Shown here: one piece after another, positions 39,097 through 47,956 of the stretch
How positions within the stretch are numbered: the stretch's first letter is position 1
Layout of the letters: each line of letters starts with the position of its first letter
Assembly (NCBI GenBank): GCA_963716925.1
Contig: CAVQUX010000012.1
Location: forward strand, 41,286-105,285
Reading direction: 5' to 3'
Length of the DNA stretch: 64,000 nucleotides
Source: DAISKN01 sp963716925
Lineage (GTDB): Bacteria; Acidobacteriota; Vicinamibacteria; Marinacidobacterales; SMYC01
Made by a program: the position numbers and the translations under genes
The notes under the pieces: model-generated
Database searches by the model: none
Told to the model about the DNA's origin: nothing
The model's input: the letters and a program-made list of their open reading frames with translations, nothing else

Positions 39097-40005
39097 ATGA
39101 GTAACGCGATTCTCGGAGGCCGCAGGACGGCCAGGTGGCCCAGGTGGACCCGGTGGAGAAGTAACGAGGGCTCCGCCTTCGTCATCTCCATCCTCGTCCT
39201 CTTCGTTCTCACCGTGCTCGGCCTGGCGCTGATGCTCACCACCTCGACGGAGAAGGACATCGCCGTCAACTATCGGTGGGGGGAGCAGGCCTTCTTCAAC
39301 GCCGACGCCGCTCTGGAGTACGGGAAGAACGTGCTCGCGTCCTACGCTCTGCTGAACGCGGACTTCAACGCCATCCTCCCGCCCCCGCGGCCGAGCGGCA
39401 GCACCACGGTCGTGAACGGGGCGGCGTGGGGCGCCGCGCTTCCCGTCGATCCCGCCGCTTGCGACCCCGTGAATCCGGGATGCCGCGACAACCAGTACTA
39501 CATCGACCAGTGCCCGCAAGGCGGCGGCCCCTGCACCCGGGTCTACATCGGACGGGTGCTCGCCCGCCAGGACGGGACCGACGCGATGTGGGACTTTCGC
39601 ATGCCCGGGGGAACTCCCGGCGATCTCGACAACGACGGCGCTGCGGACATCGAGGGCACCTACACCATCTGGGTGCGGCGGCCGATGGTCGGGGACCGTG
39701 ACTACGGGAACCTGATCACCGGCACCGAGAACGACCGGGTGATCCTGACGGCCGAGGGTACGGCGCCTGGCGCCGAGGGCGCGGGCGCGGGAAGGCCCAC
39801 GTCCGTTCGGCGACTCGAGATGTCGCTGCGCCTCCCGACGGCCGGAGTCCCGGGCTCGGAGTACAACTCCAGCGAGAACCCCCACAGCGAGGGAGCCGCG
39901 AAGGGCAGCATCCATGAGCAGCCAGGCGTCGATGCAGTGAGGAAATTCTCCCGAGGCGTCCCACCAGCGCTCGGGAAACTTTGGAACAAAGGAAGGGCAA
40001 CATGA
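39097..40005 (+). CDS. pilX: PilX-type pilus assembly protein
   Basis: The 302 residues have a hydrophobic segment (FVISILVLFVLTVLGLALML, about 28-48) preceded by NEGSA, like PilX proteins, which often lack the standard FTLIE leader. TSTEKDIAVNYRWGEQAFFN is the PilX-type continuation. Four Cys cluster near 128-148. RBS AAGGAGG before ATG 39097. The stop overlaps the pilY1 ATG, suggesting coupled translation. Confidence 0.78.
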   Translation: MSNAILGGRRTARWPRWTRWRSNEGSAFVISILVLFVLTVLGLALMLTTSTEKDIAVNYRWGEQAFFNADAALEYGKNVLASYALLNADFNAILPPPRPSGSTTVVNGAAWGAALPVDPAACDPVNPGCRDNQYYIDQCPQGGGPCTRVYIGRVLARQDGTDAMWDFRMPGGTPGDLDNDGAADIEGTYTIWVRRPMVGDRDYGNLITGTENDRVILTAEGTAPGAEGAGAGRPTSVRRLEMSLRLPTAGVPGSEYNSSENPHSEGAAKGSIHEQPGVDAVRKFSRGVPPALGKLWNKGRAT

Positions 40006-43000
40006 GGTTCTGGAAAACGATTCTGAAGAGGAGCGCGCTCGCGCTGACGGCGGCCGCGGTAGCCCTCAGCTGGACTCAGACGGGACAGGCGCAGGCGCCG
40101 TGTCTCATCCTGCGCGGCCAGGATCCGCTGGACGTCCTCAATTCGGGCGTGCGGCACAACGTCTGGATCGTTCTGGACAGCTCCGGCTCCATGGCCGAGG
40201 ACATGAACGGAGGCAGTACCACTCCGTCGAAAATGACGGTGGCCAAGCAAACGCTCACCGAGGTGGTCAACGAATTCGTCGACGCTTCGGGAAAGCCTCT
40301 CGTCAACTGGGGGTTCGTGCGTTTCGGATCCAACAGCGCTCCGAGCACGGCCACCGCCTGCAGCTACCAGTTCCTCAAACCATCCACCAGCGCGCCCGCC
40401 GCCGCGGCCAACGGCTGCATCGGGTTGAACCTGCAGGGGCTGATCAACCCGCCTCCCTGCTCCGCCCCGAGCAATGCCACCGCGGTCAAGAACGCGATCA
40501 ATGCCGCACCCACGGCCGGCAACACACCGAACGGAGTTGCGTTCGATCAGATCAGCGAGCGCATCGCGAGCGGTGGGTTCGTCACCGGCCTCCTCCCGAA
40601 CCAGAAGAACTTCGTCATTCTGGTGTCGGACGGTGACGACACCTGCGAGTGCAGCTTGAACAGCCGGACGACGGCCGGCACGATCCTGAACGGAGTCTGG
40701 ACTCCCACCAAAATTCCGCCTTTTTCGGCCGGCAATACGATTCCGCGCATGCTCCGCGGAAGCTCCGCCAACTCGAACTACACCATCAACGTCGGCACGA
40801 ACTCCGCCGACATCCAGGCGGCGAACGCCGGCACCAAGGCGCGTCTCCTCTACGAGAGGCTGAACCCGACGGCCGCCGACCGCGCCACCGGCGCCAAGGG
40901 CGGAGCGTTCGTCATCGGCGTGGGCCTCGCCGGCATCAGCCCTGCTCGATCCAACCATGCGGCCTGGGAAGGCTCTGGAGCGTTCTACGGGAACCCCAAC
41001 GCGTTTCATGCTCTCATGGCGAGCAACAAAACCGCGTTGAAGCAGGCCCTCCGCGACGCCTTCGCGAAGATTGGCGTTCCCGCCTCGCAGGTGACCCTGG
41101 GAGCCCCCACCGTCGGATCGGTTTATGAGGTCGTTCCGCAGTATACGAACACCGACCTCGCGCCCGACGAGCTCCTCGGAGACATCGGCCCCTCGTCCCC
41201 GGATCCCGACGACGTGCGCGAAGCGCGGATGAACCGCTCGAACCACCAGAACAACGTCGTCTTCGCGACTTCGGTGGAGGTCCCGAACTTCCTGGGGCAT
41301 TTTACGGCCCACAACGTGTACCAGGTGACGGACTCGAACGCGGCCAGGACCGCGCGGCAGGCGGACTTCACCAAGATCTGGGACGCCGGAGAAAGGCTCC
41401 AGCAGCGATCGCCCGACAGCCGCAACATCCTGTTCAACAGACAGGGCCAGACGACTCTTCTTCCGTTCACGACCTCGAACGTGACCCCCGCGGATCTCGG
41501 CGTAACCGCCGGGTACCTGAGCGGGATAGACGGCGTTGGCGCACTGACGGCGAACCACGCCCGGGACATGGTCGTGGGCGTGGTCCGGGGGTACCGGCTC
41601 TCGAAGCACCCCACCACGGGTACGCTCTACCGTCCCGACGGGACCATCAACTTCTCGACCCTGGGACCGAGCGGGCAGCCTACGTGGAAGCTCTATGACG
41701 CTATCGCCTCGCCGGCGGTAGTTGGAAGCCCCCCGCGGTCACCCGACTTCGATCCGCCCCAGAACCACGCGGACGAGTACGGGGTCGGTGGAACGCAGGC
41801 TGGAGACGGCTTCTACTGGGATCACTTCAACCGGAGGACCATGGTGTACCTCCCGACGAACGGAGGCATGCTGCACGGTTTCGACGGACAGACCGGGGAC
41901 GAGGTGTTCGCCTACATTCCTGACGACGCCATGAGGATGGCGCCGGGCGAAATGGCGCTGAGCCGGGACCTCCTCTCGGAGTTCGTGGAACTGGTGGTCG
42001 CCCAGAACAACGGCATCGCGAACCACCAGTTCACGATGTCCGGGGCGCCGACGGTCAAGGACGCGTTCCTCCGCTCCGACTTCGGCGGCGACGACGAATG
42101 GCACACCGTGCTCACCTTCGGCCGCGGCCGCGGCGGACGGTTCGTCTCGGCTCTCGACATCACCGATCCGCTGGCCCCCCAGCTCCGATTCAACATCGGA
42201 AACCGCGAGGGGATCAACGACGCGCTTCTCGACGGCTTGGGGGAGACCTGGTCCACTCCGGTAATGGGGAACGTTCAGGTGGCGAACACCTCGGGCAACC
42301 CCGACCGGGCCGATCAATGGCTCGCGTTCTTCGGTGGAGGCTACGGCTGCGACAACTCCGCGAGAGAGGGGCACTATCTCTTCGCCGTGCGCCTGGAGAA
42401 CGGCTCCGTCTACAAGCGGTCTCAGGTTACGAACGACCAGACGTCGGCCGTCTCCTACAACGCAGTGGTAGCCATGCCCACCCTGTACAACCCGCATCAG
42501 CAGGACGTCGCGGACAACAAAGACTACGTCACCCGCGTCTACATCGGCGACGTCCAGGGGGTGATCTGGAAGCTGGTGACGACCGACTTCAACGCCAACA
42601 ACTGGACGTTCCGCAAGTTCGCGGAGCTCGGGAAGACCCAGCCCATCACTGCTCCCGTGGCGTTGATGGACGATCCCAACAACCAGCGGGTCTACGTCAT
42701 GGCGGGTACCGGAGGCGACATTCGCGCTTCCAGCACGAACAACCCGTTCAAGTTCGCGACCTACATCGACGCGGATCTCGACGGGGCCAACACGTCGCAG
42801 TATCCGGTTGGGTCGACCCCCTTCTGGTCGCAGGTGTTGAACCCCGGGGAGCGGGTGTACATCGCTCCGGTGACGATGGGCACAGTCGACAATACCGCGA
42901 TACCTCTGGTGTTCTTCGCGGCGTCGTCGCCGGGTTTCGACACGGCCACCTGCACGGGTTACTTCAACAGCAGCCTGTACGCTCTTGGCCTCCTGTCCGG

Positions 43001-43244
43001 CCAGGCGGAGGTCGACCTCGATGGAGGCGGTGCCGACACGAGCGTTGCGATCAGCAACTCGAAGGTCACCGGTCTCTACGCCCGTAACGGCCACCTCTAC
43101 GTTTCGAAGAGCGGAGGCCTCGGGAGCGGCGCCGGAAGCCTCGACGTCTACGGAAGCGGCGACTTCTCGGACGACGTCGTCAGCGGTGGCAGCGGTCTGA
43201 CGATCCAGGTACTGGTGGACGGGTTCCGGATCTCGCCGTTCTGA
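40002..43244 (+). CDS. pilY1: PilY1-like pilus tip adhesin
   Basis: Large secreted protein of about 1080 residues. After a signal peptide (ALALTAAAVALSWTQTGQAQ) comes a von Willebrand A-like domain with MIDAS motif VLDSSGSMAEDM near 55 and FVILVSDGDDTCEC, then the C-terminal PilY1 beta-propeller (about 600-1030) with GGMLHGFDGQTGDEVFAYIP. PilY1 caps the priming complex and can act in surface sensing. ATG 40002 fits the signal peptide; an ATG at 39981 would add seven residues. It follows pilX directly. Confidence 0.92.
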   Translation: MRFWKTILKRSALALTAAAVALSWTQTGQAQAPCLILRGQDPLDVLNSGVRHNVWIVLDSSGSMAEDMNGGSTTPSKMTVAKQTLTEVVNEFVDASGKPLVNWGFVRFGSNSAPSTATACSYQFLKPSTSAPAAAANGCIGLNLQGLINPPPCSAPSNATAVKNAINAAPTAGNTPNGVAFDQISERIASGGFVTGLLPNQKNFVILVSDGDDTCECSLNSRTTAGTILNGVWTPTKIPPFSAGNTIPRMLRGSSANSNYTINVGTNSADIQAANAGTKARLLYERLNPTAADRATGAKGGAFVIGVGLAGISPARSNHAAWEGSGAFYGNPNAFHALMASNKTALKQALRDAFAKIGVPASQVTLGAPTVGSVYEVVPQYTNTDLAPDELLGDIGPSSPDPDDVREARMNRSNHQNNVVFATSVEVPNFLGHFTAHNVYQVTDSNAARTARQADFTKIWDAGERLQQRSPDSRNILFNRQGQTTLLPFTTSNVTPADLGVTAGYLSGIDGVGALTANHARDMVVGVVRGYRLSKHPTTGTLYRPDGTINFSTLGPSGQPTWKLYDAIASPAVVGSPPRSPDFDPPQNHADEYGVGGTQAGDGFYWDHFNRRTMVYLPTNGGMLHGFDGQTGDEVFAYIPDDAMRMAPGEMALSRDLLSEFVELVVAQNNGIANHQFTMSGAPTVKDAFLRSDFGGDDEWHTVLTFGRGRGGRFVSALDITDPLAPQLRFNIGNREGINDALLDGLGETWSTPVMGNVQVANTSGNPDRADQWLAFFGGGYGCDNSAREGHYLFAVRLENGSVYKRSQVTNDQTSAVSYNAVVAMPTLYNPHQQDVADNKDYVTRVYIGDVQGVIWKLVTTDFNANNWTFRKFAELGKTQPITAPVALMDDPNNQRVYVMAGTGGDIRASSTNNPFKFATYIDADLDGANTSQYPVGSTPFWSQVLNPGERVYIAPVTMGTVDNTAIPLVFFAASSPGFDTATCTGYFNSSLYALGLLSGQAEVDLDGGGADTSVAISNSKVTGLYARNGHLYVSKSGGLGSGAGSLDVYGSGDFSDDVVSGGSGLTIQVLVDGFRISPF

Positions 43245-43262
43245 TAGCGGACAACGAGTTAC

Positions 43263-43307
43263 GGCTGCCCGGGATCCTCACGGGTCCCGGGCAGCCTTGT
43301 CGCTTTT
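43263..43307 (+). terminator. Intrinsic terminator after pilY1
   Basis: A perfect 12-bp stem (43263-43274 with 43285-43296) and 10-base loop, followed by TTGTCGCTTTT. Ends the minor-pilin/PilY1 unit. Confidence 0.75.
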
Positions 43308-43388
43308 GCCAGGTAAAACGAGTAGGCTAGGGGATACTCAGAAGGAAAAAAGGCTCCCTCGGAGACGGGTGGAGGTTCGGGAGGCTGT

Positions 43389-44567
43389 ATGGAATCACCC
43401 CAGCAGGCGAAGGCCGGCACTCGACAAAACGCTCCTGGCGCGTCCAAAGGCAAGATGAAACGCTGCTCCCACTGCGGGGCGAAGAACAAGAGCTCCTTCG
43501 AATACTGCATTCGCTGCTCCGAGCCCCTGGTGGGAGATGCTCCGGCGCGAGAGGTCTCTGCCGGTGGGGCGGCGATCTCCAAACCTCTGATCGCCGGCGT
43601 CGCCGCCTTGATTCTCCTCGTCGCTATCGGGCTACTGTTCCGCGCGACGGGCGACAGCGGCGGAAGCGGCGCTCCTGCCGTTCAGGCATCCACGGGAGCC
43701 CCGGACCTGCCGCCCCGTGAGGCCCCGGTCACGACCGGGATCGACTCGAAAGAGGTGCTGGGAACGTTCAGCGCCGGCCTCGCCGCCTACAACCAGCAGG
43801 ATTACACGACCGCCATCGATCTTTTCCGGGAAGTGGTCCAGGAAATTCCGGACAATCCGTCGGCGCATGAGTATCTGGGCCTTTCCTTCTATCACCTGCA
43901 GCAGTTTCCCGAAGCACTGACCGCTCTCGCGGACGCTCGGAAACTCCGGCCCGACTCCTTCGCGCTCCTCGACGAATACGTTTCCATCGCCAAGAAAGCG
44001 GGAGATCTGGAGGGCGCCGCCGCGGCCCTCAGGGAGTTCATCCAGATGAATCCCGACGAGCGCGCCGCTAGACTCGAGCTCTCTCGGATCGCCCGGGATA
44101 CGGGAAGACCCGAGGAAGCCCTGGAGCAAGCGGCGTTTCTCGCGAGCTCGAACGAAGCGAACCCGGAGTTCAAGTACGAGTACGGCGTGAGCCTGAAGGC
44201 CGCGGGAAAGCTCGACGAGGCGATCGCCGCGCTCAAGAGCTCGATCGAGCTCGATCCGAGCTCCGCCGCCGCCCACCACGCTCTCGGGGTCACCGAGCTT
44301 CAGTCGGGGAAAGCGAAGGAAGCCCTCGGGCCCCTGGAGCAGGCCGTGGCACGGGCGCCCGACAACGGAGAGTTCCGTTTCAGCCTGGCTCAGGCCTACG
44401 AGAAGCTCGACCGCATTCCGGAGTCGCTCGCCGCCTACGAAGCCTATCTGCAGCGCGCCGGACAATCGGATCCACGCGCAAAGGTAGTACGCGAGCGTCT
44501 CGCAATCGCGAAGAAAGCCCTGGCGGAGCAGAACCCGACGGGGGGGCGCGCCAGGGGCGAGACTTGA
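43389..44567 (+). CDS. Zinc-ribbon, membrane-anchored TPR protein
   Basis: The 392 residues have an N-terminal zinc ribbon (CSHCGAKNKSSFEYCIRC, about 20-40), one membrane segment (PLIAGVAALILLVAIGLLF, about 63-82), a Gly/Pro linker and about eight TPR units (about 115-375). The ribbon should be cytoplasmic and the TPRs periplasmic. Start ATG 43389. It shares an operon with the next secreted coiled-coil gene. Function unknown; its place inside a pilus block suggests assembly or envelope scaffolding. Confidence 0.75.
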   Translation: MESPQQAKAGTRQNAPGASKGKMKRCSHCGAKNKSSFEYCIRCSEPLVGDAPAREVSAGGAAISKPLIAGVAALILLVAIGLLFRATGDSGGSGAPAVQASTGAPDLPPREAPVTTGIDSKEVLGTFSAGLAAYNQQDYTTAIDLFREVVQEIPDNPSAHEYLGLSFYHLQQFPEALTALADARKLRPDSFALLDEYVSIAKKAGDLEGAAAALREFIQMNPDERAARLELSRIARDTGRPEEALEQAAFLASSNEANPEFKYEYGVSLKAAGKLDEAIAALKSSIELDPSSAAAHHALGVTELQSGKAKEALGPLEQAVARAPDNGEFRFSLAQAYEKLDRIPESLAAYEAYLQRAGQSDPRAKVVRERLAIAKKALAEQNPTGGRARGET

Positions 44568-44581
44568 AAGGAGTGATCACG

Positions 44582-45109
44582 ATGAGAAGCTTTCGAACGC
44601 TGGTTCTGACGACCCTGGTCCTCGGGCTCGGCTCGGTTTTGGCCTCCGCGCAGACGCTCGCCGAGGTCGCCAAGAAAGAGAAGGAGCGCCGCGGCAAGAA
44701 CAGCACCGAGGCCAAGCGAACCATCACCGATCGAGAGCTCGCCTCGAGCTTCGGAGGTCTTCCCCCGACATCCTCGACGGTGCAAACCCCCGCGTCCGGA
44801 GAGGGGACCGCGGCGTCGGGTGCGGCGGAAACACAGGGCGGCGAAACCCCCGCCCAGGACGAGACCAAGACCGAGGCCTACTGGCAGAGCCGCGTGAAGG
44901 GATCGAAGGAGAAGATCGCGAAGCTCGAGCAGCAGCTGCAATCCGACGACTGGGGCGGGGGACAAAGGGTCGGCGTCGACCCCAGGGGCGCCAACAACCT
45001 AAGCGGCCGCCAGCAGGCCGAGCAGCAGCTCGCGGCCGCCCGCTCCGAGCTCGAGGCGGTCCGGGCCGAAGCGCGCAAGGCGGGGGTTCCTCCCGGATGG
45101 GTGCGTTGA
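44582..45109 (+). CDS. Secreted coiled-coil protein of unknown function
   Basis: A 175-residue protein with a signal peptide (LVLTTLVLGLGSVLASAQ), a charged segment (AEVAKKEKERRGKNSTEAKR), a low-complexity Ser/Thr/Gly stretch, a region YWQSRVKGSKEKIAKLEQQL with a coiled coil, and the end ARKAGVPPGWVR. The end matches ARKDGALPGWIR of the frameshifted gene at 53052, so the two are paralogues. ATG 44582 with AAAGGAG 8 bases upstream. Confidence 0.7.
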   Translation: MRSFRTLVLTTLVLGLGSVLASAQTLAEVAKKEKERRGKNSTEAKRTITDRELASSFGGLPPTSSTVQTPASGEGTAASGAAETQGGETPAQDETKTEAYWQSRVKGSKEKIAKLEQQLQSDDWGGGQRVGVDPRGANNLSGRQQAEQQLAAARSELEAVRAEARKAGVPPGWVR

Positions 45110-45139
45110 GGCGAGGGCTCTCGGAAGATACGTGAAGCC

Positions 45140-46666
45140 ATGGTCGTAGCCGCCTTGGAAGCGAAACCGGAGACCGCCGCGGGTGCTTTCGACGTTCTCG
45201 TGGTCGAGGACCGGGATTCTCTTCGCACCATGTTGAGGCGCACCCTGGAAGGGAAGGGCTACTCCGTCGCCGACAGCCGGACGGCGGGGGATGCGCGCCG
45301 GATCCTCGCGTCGTCGCGGATCTCCGTGGTGCTGACCGATCTGAGGCTTCCGGGGAGCGCGAGCGGACTCGACGTGCTGCGGGCGGCGAGGGAATGCGAT
45401 CCCAACATGCCGGTCATCGTGATGACGGCATACGGGACGGTGCAGGACGCCGTGTTCGCGATGAAGGACGGAGCCTTCGACTTCCTGTCGAAGCCGGTCG
45501 ATACCGATCACCTGCTCCTTCTCATGGAGCGAGCGGTGGAGCAGCGACGGCTCCTGCTGGAGAACCTGGTGCTCAAGGAGGAATACGCCGCGCGCTACGG
45601 CTTTCCCCAGATCATCGGGGAGGACCCGGCGCTGCTCGAGGTGAGCCGCGCGCTCCAGCGGGCCGCGACCTCGGATGCGACCGTGCTCCTACTGGGGGAA
45701 AGCGGAACCGGAAAAGAGCTCTTCGCCCGCGCCCTCCACCAGCTGAGTCAGAGGCGCAAGGGCCCGTTTCTCGCGCTCAACTGCGCGGCGATTCCGGGAG
45801 AGCTCCTCGAGAACGAGCTCTTCGGACACGAGAAGGGCGCCTATACCGGCGCCACCAGCCGCAAGCTGGGAAAGCTGGAGCTCGCCTCCGGAGGGACGGT
45901 GCTCCTCGACGAGATGGGCGAGCTTCCCCTCGGGCTCCAGTCCAAGCTCCTGCGGGTGCTGCAGGAGCGCGCCTTCGAGAGGGTGGGCGGAACGGCGACG
46001 TTGAGCGTCGACGTCCGCATCGTCGCCGCGACCAATCGCGATCTGCGAAAGGCGGCGGAGAAGGGAGAGTTCCGCGAGGATCTCTACTTCCGCTTGTCGG
46101 TCTTTCCCATCTCGATTCCCGCGCTCAGGCAGCGGCGTGGGGACATTCCCCTCCTCGCGCGCCACTACGTGGATCGCTTCTGCCGGATGATGAACAAGGC
46201 ATCGATCGCGATTCCCGAGGACTGCGTCGAGATTCTGCGGCGCTACGATTGGCCGGGTAACGTGAGAGAGCTCGCGAACTGTCTCGAGCGCGCGGTGATC
46301 CTCTGCGACGGCCCCCGCCTGCGCCCCGAGCACCTCGGGCTCGACGGAGACGCGCCCCGACTTCCAAAGGGGTTCGACCTCTCCGGAAGCCTCGCTGACG
46401 TGGGCCGGCGGGCGGCGGCGATCGCGGAAAAGGAAAAAATCGAAGACGTTCTCGAGGAGGTCCGGGGCGACCGGGCCCGCGCCGCCGAGGTCCTCGGCGT
46501 GAGCGGCAAGACGCTTCTCCACAAGATGCGGGAGTACGGCCTCGTTCCGACGGGAGGCCTCCGTGAAGAGATTCCAGCGAATCTGGCGAATGACCCAACC
46601 GAGGGGGAGGGCGGGGCCGAAGCTCGGCCTCCGGCCTCACGAACCGGGAGTAAGAACGATGTGTGA
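45140..46666 (+). CDS. NtrC-family sigma-54 response regulator, second pilus regulator
   Basis: The 508 residues have a receiver domain (about 18-135; site Asp67 in VLTDLRLPGS), an AAA+ domain (about 155-390; GESGTGKELFARALH, contact loop GAYTGAT, GGTVLLDEMGELP) and a Fis-type HTH near 450-475 (DRARAAEVLGVSGKTLLHKM). A 30-residue tail follows. Its end overlaps the PilW-like gene. It likely pairs with the kinase at 35874 and acts at the sigma-54 element at 37843; both are inferences from layout. Confidence 0.9.
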   Translation: MVVAALEAKPETAAGAFDVLVVEDRDSLRTMLRRTLEGKGYSVADSRTAGDARRILASSRISVVLTDLRLPGSASGLDVLRAARECDPNMPVIVMTAYGTVQDAVFAMKDGAFDFLSKPVDTDHLLLLMERAVEQRRLLLENLVLKEEYAARYGFPQIIGEDPALLEVSRALQRAATSDATVLLLGESGTGKELFARALHQLSQRRKGPFLALNCAAIPGELLENELFGHEKGAYTGATSRKLGKLELASGGTVLLDEMGELPLGLQSKLLRVLQERAFERVGGTATLSVDVRIVAATNRDLRKAAEKGEFREDLYFRLSVFPISIPALRQRRGDIPLLARHYVDRFCRMMNKASIAIPEDCVEILRRYDWPGNVRELANCLERAVILCDGPRLRPEHLGLDGDAPRLPKGFDLSGSLADVGRRAAAIAEKEKIEDVLEEVRGDRARAAEVLGVSGKTLLHKMREYGLVPTGGLREEIPANLANDPTEGEGGAEARPPASRTGSKNDV

Positions 46667-47753
46667 CGCGAGGCAAGAACGAATCATCGTCGAGTCCGAG
46701 CGTGGATTCTCGCTGATCGAGGTTCTGATATCGATGGCGGTCACTCTCATTGTGATGGCCGCCGTCTTCGGGCTGCTCACCAGGGGGCAGAGGTCCTTCC
46801 AGCGCGAGCCGGAGGTGGCCGATCTCCAGCAGAGCGCCCGCACCGCGCTCGACCTGGTGACCAAGGACATCCTCCAGGCGGGCGCCGGGCTGCCGCCCGA
46901 GTTTCCGTCGTTCTCGCGGATCGTCAACGGCGCCGGCGACGGGGCTCCGACCGACATTCTCGAGGTCATCGGGACCTTCCAGTCGGCAGGGAACGTCTAT
47001 CTCGAGCCCGAGCAGGTCAGAGACGTCGATGTGGTGGGGGTGGTCACGCTCATGGAGGCCACCACCAATCTCACCTTGGATGATCCCCTGACGGCCAACA
47101 TCGACGAAGGAATGGTACTGATCTACAACAACGTGGCGAACGTCGATACTTCCGGGGCCGGTCGGCTGCCTCAATGGGCGTTGGCCCAGGTGACGGCGGT
47201 CGCCCCGAATCCGGCAGGAGCTGTAGTGACCCTGGACTATGCCCGATACGCCGTTACCTATTCCAATCTGACGACGCCCGGGTTGCCGGATGACACTTTC
47301 CTCTGGAACCCCCCGGCGCAGATGCCGATGATCTCGCGTGTTTCCGTCGTTCGGTACACCACGCAGCTCGACGTTCTCGGGACCTACAGCGGCCCCCCGC
47401 CCCAGATCCTGATGAGGCAGACGGACTTTTCCGGCAATCTGCAGGCGGTGAGCTACCTCGAGGACTTCCAGATTCGCTACGTCATCGGGGTCACCGCTCC
47501 GGTCGAGCAGGACAACCCGCCCGACCCGACCGTCGATCTCGCCGGCGTCGTGCTAACCGCCGAGAACACGCTCGCGAGCGTCCGCATCAGTATTACGGCG
47601 CGCTCGGTCACCGCCGGCCTCGAGGGCGCGAGCGAGGGGACCATGGTCGGGAATCGCCAGGACGATTTCATCAGGAAGACGTTCTCGACCAACGTCAACC
47701 CCCGGAACCTCAGCGCCGGGATCGATATGCGCACGCTCGCCGCGTTGCCCTAG
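46659..47753 (+). CDS. pilW: Minor pilin, PilW type
   Basis: The 364 residues have a 15-residue leader region ending RG before FSLIEVLISMAVTLIVMAAV, then the PilW-like FGLLTRGQRSFQREPEVADL and LDLVTKDILQAGAGLPP. The long globular part has a late segment ASVRISITARSV common in this family. I chose ATG 46659 because an upstream in-frame start would put the cleavage site too far in; GGGAG lies upstream. It overlaps the regulator stop by 8 bases, an odd place for a pilin apart from the fimT-pilV-pilX run. Confidence 0.85.
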   Translation: MCDARQERIIVESERGFSLIEVLISMAVTLIVMAAVFGLLTRGQRSFQREPEVADLQQSARTALDLVTKDILQAGAGLPPEFPSFSRIVNGAGDGAPTDILEVIGTFQSAGNVYLEPEQVRDVDVVGVVTLMEATTNLTLDDPLTANIDEGMVLIYNNVANVDTSGAGRLPQWALAQVTAVAPNPAGAVVTLDYARYAVTYSNLTTPGLPDDTFLWNPPAQMPMISRVSVVRYTTQLDVLGTYSGPPPQILMRQTDFSGNLQAVSYLEDFQIRYVIGVTAPVEQDNPPDPTVDLAGVVLTAENTLASVRISITARSVTAGLEGASEGTMVGNRQDDFIRKTFSTNVNPRNLSAGIDMRTLAALP

Positions 47754-47767
47754 AAAAATCGGAAGAG

Positions 47768-47800
47768 CCGCACCCCCGCCAAAAAGAAGCGGGGGTGCGG
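47768..47800 (+). terminator. Hairpin terminator after the PilW-like gene
   Basis: A perfect 12-bp stem (47768-47779 with 47789-47800), A-rich 9-base loop, then TAGTTTCCCC. Separates the pilus block from the RiPP-like locus. Confidence 0.6.
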
Positions 47801-47842
47801 TAGTTTCCCCTCGCGGAGCCCCCTCGTCGTGGCCTTCTGGCG

Positions 47843-47857
47843 GACAAGGTCCTTGTC
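47843..47857. promoter_or_regulatory. Perfect 15-bp palindrome upstream of the radical SAM gene
   Basis: GACAAGGTCCTTGTC has 7-bp arms around one base. It sits exactly between a poor -35 (TTCTGG, 47835-47840) and a TGCAAT -10 (47858-47863), 17 bases apart, so a bound protein would control this weak promoter. A 14/15 match occurs at 4379-4393. Confidence 0.45.
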
Positions 47858-47956
47858 TGCAATCGCTTGCCCACACTGAGCGGGGTCGGACCGATGGCAC
47901 CCGCCTTGCTTCGAGTTCGGAGAAGCTCTGTTTTCCAAACGTCGAGGTCGACTCAA

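Noticed and set aside
39840..40005. Frameshift at the end of pilX
   Set aside because: The tail is odd, but the stop overlaps the pilY1 start in a normal coupled arrangement, so no indel is needed.
47830..47880. Sigma-54-like TGGCGG upstream of the radical SAM gene
   Set aside because: No TTGC at the required distance.
47867..47956. Radical SAM start at 47867 or 47894
   Set aside because: The extra residues are Arg/Ser-rich and unlike enzyme N-termini; ATG 47957 leads directly into the conserved region. Not excluded.
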